From Chromatiales bacterium (GTDB taxonomy: Bacteria; Pseudomonadota; Gammaproteobacteria; Steroidobacterales; GCA-2729495): a DNA stretch of 64,000 nt. Below, piece by piece: positions 61,436-64,000 of this stretch (positions are counted from its first letter, which is position 1; every line of letters starts with the position of its first letter). The DNA is taken from contig CP070671.1 of the NCBI GenBank assembly GCA_020351875.1, positions 451,103 to 515,102 on the forward strand, read 5' to 3'. Position numbers and translations under genes: made by a program. The notes beneath the pieces were generated by a model that saw only the letters and a list, made by a program, of their open reading frames with translations, ran no database searches and was not told where the DNA came from.

Positions 61436-62331
61436 ATCGACGCGACCTGCTCAAGAGCGCTGCCGGTGCCACGCTGGCCCTGAAAACCGGCGGGCTCGCA
61501 GCCCAGGGCAGCGGACTGATCGAAAAGCCGATTCCCGGCACGGATGAAACACTGCCGGCTATCGGCATCGGCACCAACCGCTACTCGGTGGGTGACGACC
61601 AGGAGAACCTGCAGCTCTTGCAGACCCTGCGCACCTTCAGCCAGCTGGGCGGCACCGTGATCGATACGGCGCCCATGTACCGCTCTTCCGAGACAATTCT
61701 CGGCAGGCTGATCGACGAGCTCGAGATTCGCGACCGGATTTTCCTAGCCACCAAGAGCGACCGCGATCGCAAAGACGGCGGCCCCACGCGGGTGGACAAC
61801 AGCTTTCAGCAACTGCGCACGGAGGTCGTCGACCTGATGCAGGTACACAACCTGCGCGGCCTGGACATGCTGCCGACGCTGCGCGAAATGCAGTCCATCG
61901 GCCAAGTGCGCTACCTCGGCATCACCACCAGCCGCACTGCGCAGTTCCCGGACTTCATCCGCGTGATGCGCAACGAGAAACTCGACTTCATCCAGGTGAA
62001 CTATGCGCTGAACGACCGCGAAGCAGCGGGTACGATCCTGCCGCTGGCGCAGGATCTCGGCCTGGCCGTGCTGGTGAATGTGCCCCTCGGGCGCGGCCGG
62101 CTGTTCCGGGCGGTGCAGGGCCAGCAACTGCCGGGCTGGGCCGCGGACTTCGGCGCCCGCAGCTGGGCCCAGTTCTTCCTGAAGTACGTGATCAGCCACC
62201 CGGCGGTGACCTGTGCGATTCCCGGGATGCGCAGGATCAGTCACGTCGAGGACAACCTCGGCGCGGCCACCGGGGCACTGCCCACGCCCGCCCAGCGGGC
62301 CCGCCAGGAAGCGTGGTTCGACAGTCTGTGA
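61432..62331 (+). CDS. Aldo/keto reductase with Tat signal peptide
   Basis: 299 residues from ATG 61432, which overlaps the preceding stop (ATGA). MNRRDLLKSAAGATLALKTG is a twin-arginine signal. The barrel has PAIGIGTNRYSVG, GGTVIDTAPMYRSSETILGR (catalytic Asp and Tyr), FLATKSDRDRKDGG (catalytic Lys) and LMQVHNLRGLDML (catalytic His). Aldo/keto reductases use NAD(P)H, which is absent from the periplasm, so a Tat-exported one must carry its cofactor out in folded form. Confidence 0.92.
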   Translation: MNRRDLLKSAAGATLALKTGGLAAQGSGLIEKPIPGTDETLPAIGIGTNRYSVGDDQENLQLLQTLRTFSQLGGTVIDTAPMYRSSETILGRLIDELEIRDRIFLATKSDRDRKDGGPTRVDNSFQQLRTEVVDLMQVHNLRGLDMLPTLREMQSIGQVRYLGITTSRTAQFPDFIRVMRNEKLDFIQVNYALNDREAAGTILPLAQDLGLAVLVNVPLGRGRLFRAVQGQQLPGWAADFGARSWAQFFLKYVISHPAVTCAIPGMRRISHVEDNLGAATGALPTPAQRARQEAWFDSL

Positions 62332-62371
62332 CACGGTTCCGTCGCCCCTTCACAAACTACTCGAATCACGG

Positions 62372-62400
62372 TTGCCAAACGCCTGAACCTTGGAGATACT
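62372..62400 (+). promoter_or_regulatory. Sigma-70 promoter of the orphan RNA/peptide unit
   Basis: The -35 is TTGCCA (62372-62377), followed by a 17-bp spacer, then the -10 GATACT (62395-62400). The start of transcription is expected near 62407. It is placed directly upstream of the extended Shine-Dalgarno at 62422. Confidence 0.65.
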
Positions 62401-62421
62401 CCAGCTCTGGCCCCACAAACC

Positions 62422-62435
62422 AAGGAGGTGATCCA
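62422..62435 (+). promoter_or_regulatory. 14-nt perfect extended Shine-Dalgarno
   Basis: AAGGAGGTGATCCA is complementary without mismatch to the last bases of proteobacterial 16S rRNA (TGGATCACCTCCTT). It runs directly into the start codon ATG 62435, with the core GGAGG six bases upstream. Ordinary genes in this window use 4-7 nt of complementarity. Confidence 0.85.
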
Positions 62436-62515
62436 TGTCTAGTGAGATATCGCAGGTAACCAACCAACCTTTGCGTCTCGGCTTGGCTACGGAGCAACCT
62501 CCGGGTTCTAGCTGA
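62435..62515 (+). CDS. 26-codon ORF in the orphan RNA
   Basis: The ORF encodes MSSEISQVTNQPLRLGLATE then QPPGSS and stops with TGA at 62513. It follows the 14-nt extended SD. The peptide is polar, has no Cys, no membrane helix and no recognisable leader-peptide codon run. It may be a real small protein, an attenuator-type leader whose translation changes the RNA fold, or a decoy that engages ribosomes. Most of the ORF lies inside the left arms of the nested stems. Confidence 0.5.
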   Translation: MSSEISQVTNQPLRLGLATEQPPGSS

Positions 62516-62565
62516 CCGCGCGGATCTTCGCGATCCAGAGGTTGGGGGTTACCCGATCTCACGGA

Positions 62566-62593
62566 GGCCCGCACAAGCGGGCCTTCTTTTTTT
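62566..62593 (+). terminator. Terminator of the orphan RNA unit
   Basis: GGCCCGC (62566-62572), loop ACAA, GCGGGCC (62577-62583), then TTCTTTTTTTT. It ends 7 bp before the stop of the convergent hydrolase gene. Confidence 0.95.
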
Positions 62594-62599
62594 CGCCGC

Positions 62600-63727
62600 C
62601 TATTCTTCGCAGGGTTCGGTCGGCGCGCCGCCCGTGCCGGCACCCACCCGGCGCCGCACCCAGTCGAGCATGACGGCGAAGTTGCCCGGCGCGTTGCGGT
62701 GCAGGTTCGGGTTGTGGTCGGTGTCATCGAGCAACACCGTTTCCACGCACGCGGCCGGGCCAAAGTACGCCGCTTCGTGAGCAACGACAGTCGCATGGTC
62801 GGCGCAATCCAGGTCGCCGCCGCAGACGACGAAATCGTCTTCTCCGAGCAGTATCAGTACCGGCACTGCCAGGTCTTTCGATTGCGGACCGAAGTACTTG
62901 GCACTGGAGATGACTTCCCCTATCGCAGTGGGCTCCCGGTTCAGTTCATCGGTCTCGACCACCCGCGGGTCGGCATTTTCCAGCGTATAGAAAGTCTCTC
63001 CCCGCGTGCCGGGCTTCGAGACCACATAGGTCGGGTCGACCAGGCGACCCACGAAGGGCCCCTTGAAGGCCGCGACATCCACGCCGGTGCGCATCGCCAT
63101 CGTGAAACCCGGGTTCGTGTTGTGCGCGAATCCCGTCAGCACGATCCCCGCCACGCTGTCCGGATAACGCAGCGCGTGAGCGATGGAAGTGACGGAACCA
63201 AATGAATGCCCGACCGTGGCCACCGCACGGAACGCGTGCTGCTCGGTCAGCGCAGCAATGACCTGCTGGAGTACATCGGCCTGCCGATCGACGTTCAGCA
63301 ACACACCCGGTGGATGATCGCTGCGGCCGATGCCGAGCCGGTCGAAGTGGAAAGTGGCGTAACCGTCCCGCAGCGCCGCGCGCACGTAGGAATAGGTGTC
63401 CGGCTCGTACGGAAAGTCCCAGTAGACCGAACCATAGCCCGAGCCGGAAACCATCACCTGCAGGACCCGGCCGGCCGGCGGACCGGGCGCGCACAGGTCG
63501 CCCACTACGTCGAACTCGAACAGGCTCTTCGGCGACAGCCTGACCGGGATCACCAATTCCGTGCACGTGACGCCCGGCAACGCGGCGGCGGTCTGCAAGG
63601 TCGCGCCCGCCGGCCCCTGCAACGGCCGGCCCATGCCGCCGGATTTCAGAAAGCCGATCAGCACGCCAACGACGATCAGCGCGATCAGTACCCCCAGCAC
63701 TCGCCGGGTTCGCGAACCCCTGGCCAC
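62600..63727 (-). CDS. Membrane-anchored alpha/beta hydrolase
   Basis: 375 residues. An N-terminal helix (RVLGVLIALIVVGVLIGFL) anchors the protein. The hydrolase core shows VMVSGSGYGSVYWDFPYEPD, FHFDRLGIGRSDHPPG, the nucleophile elbow ATVGHSFGSVTSIAHALRYP, acid ILLGEDDFVVCGGDLDC and His DDTDHNPNLHRN. Several Cys suggest a periplasmic, disulfide-stabilised enzyme. The substrate is unknown. It lies 12 bp after the partial gene at the right edge and is probably in its operon. Confidence 0.88.
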   Translation of the reverse strand: MARGSRTRRVLGVLIALIVVGVLIGFLKSGGMGRPLQGPAGATLQTAAALPGVTCTELVIPVRLSPKSLFEFDVVGDLCAPGPPAGRVLQVMVSGSGYGSVYWDFPYEPDTYSYVRAALRDGYATFHFDRLGIGRSDHPPGVLLNVDRQADVLQQVIAALTEQHAFRAVATVGHSFGSVTSIAHALRYPDSVAGIVLTGFAHNTNPGFTMAMRTGVDVAAFKGPFVGRLVDPTYVVSKPGTRGETFYTLENADPRVVETDELNREPTAIGEVISSAKYFGPQSKDLAVPVLILLGEDDFVVCGGDLDCADHATVVAHEAAYFGPAACVETVLLDDTDHNPNLHRNAPGNFAVMLDWVRRRVGAGTGGAPTEPCEE

Positions 63728-63739
63728 GCCTGTGCTCGC

Positions 63740-64000
63740 CTAGTTGGCCGTGGGCCGGACCGGTGCGTCGTCTGCGGTGGTCATTAACGTGCCGGGTTCC
63801 ATTGCACCCGTGGCCAGGGCTTTCAGGTAGTCCGGCGTCGCGATGTGGCAATAAACCTGCCCCTCGACCCGCTCGGGCAAAATGATCGTGACCCAGCTGT
63901 CATAGTCCTGGAACAGGCCCGGCGAGTTCAGGTGAATGCTGCCGTCCTCGGCCAGGTAGCTGAGCTCGAAATCACTGAGATACGACTGCCCGGTGGTGTA
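63740..64000 (-). CDS. C-terminal part of an unidentified gene, truncated by the window edge
   Basis: The minus-strand frame is open from the right edge to a TAG at 63740-63742, 86 residues. It contains FELSYLAEDGSIHLNSPGLF, QDYDSWVTIILPERVEGQVY and HIATPDYLKALATGAMEPG. The start lies beyond 64000. No family is recognised. Codon use and the 12-bp gap to the hydrolase gene support it as a real gene in one operon with it. Confidence 0.7.
   Translation of the reverse strand, partial: YTTGQSYLSDFELSYLAEDGSIHLNSPGLFQDYDSWVTIILPERVEGQVYCHIATPDYLKALATGAMEPGTLMTTADDAPVRPTAN

Larger units (their letters stand above)
62407..62593 (+). ncRNA. Structured orphan RNA overlapping a 26-codon ORF
   Basis: Between an inferred start at ~62407 and the terminator the RNA can form nested stems: GTGAGAT/ATCTCAC (62442-62448 with 62556-62562), GGTAACC/GGTTACC (62455-62461 with 62547-62553), CCAACCT/AGGTTGG (62464-62470 with 62539-62545). 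These enclose two local hairpins, CGGAG-CAAC-CTCCG (62490-62503) and GGATC-TTCGC-GATCC (62522-62536). No plus-strand gene follows, so this is not a leader of a downstream gene. I do not recognise it as a known RNA class. Confidence 0.6.

Noticed and set aside
62388..62425. CCTTGG/CCAAGG hairpin hiding the extended Shine-Dalgarno
   Set aside because: The left arm overlaps the spacer of the predicted promoter, upstream of the expected transcript start, so it would not be in the RNA.

Overview
The window is high-GC, densely coded chromosomal DNA from a Gram-negative bacterium, most likely a gammaproteobacterium. The yqeY-dnaG-rpoD macromolecular-synthesis order, YqcC, YbaN, GreB, a Cpx-type locus, two TonB-dependent receptors and a lysidine-type tRNA-Ile2 support this. 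A placement near environmental lineages such as Steroidobacterales, Nevskiales or Woeseiales is inference only. No phage, integron, CRISPR array or complete insertion sequence was seen.

Layout. 1-4.1 kb: yqeY (partial), dnaG, rpoD. 4.1-5.2 kb: a decayed FMN-dependent glutamate-synthase-like gene. 5.2-8.5 kb: a membrane endonuclease/exonuclease/phosphatase protein, YqcC, a lipoprotein, tRNA-Ile(CAT) and a two-domain VOC lipoprotein. 8.6-10.4 kb: two related exported genes with C-terminal sorting-signal-like tails, each preceded by the same 61-bp leader and a hairpin that would hide its ribosome binding site. 10.5-14.7 kb: a TonB receptor and a NodIJ-like ABC exporter. 14.8-19.2 kb: a coiled-coil protein, a nitronate monooxygenase-like enzyme, an eroded cpxR next to cpxP, and a winged-helix/hydrolase fusion. 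19.2-20.9 kb: modBC without modA. 20.9-22 kb: two composite REP-type repeats around a META-domain lipoprotein. 22-28.3 kb: a serine hydrolase, a second TonB receptor, a Ycf46-like AAA ATPase and a DUF899 protein.

28.4-34.5 kb holds a respiratory operon: two tiny membrane proteins, CuA subunit II, a B-type heme-copper subunit I, SCO, a cytochrome b/ferredoxin/MvhD fusion, an anchored protein and hemerythrin. Subunit I keeps all metal ligands but lacks the canonical active-site tyrosine, which points to NO reduction rather than O2 reduction.

34.6-62.3 kb is a mosaic of metabolic genes: TauD dioxygenase, two flavin monooxygenase-type LLM paralogues, two Rieske oxygenases, MBL hydrolase, SSS symporter, MDR dehydrogenase, homocysteine methyltransferase and a Tat-exported aldo/keto reductase. 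It also includes a GGDEF protein with an early in-frame stop, an SDR remnant, and a 105-bp tandem repeat array with large palindromes. 62.37-62.59 kb is a compact orphan transcription unit with promoter, 14-nt extended Shine-Dalgarno, 26-codon ORF, nested RNA stems and terminator. I regard it as the best candidate for something undescribed. The window closes with an alpha/beta hydrolase and a partial gene at the right edge.
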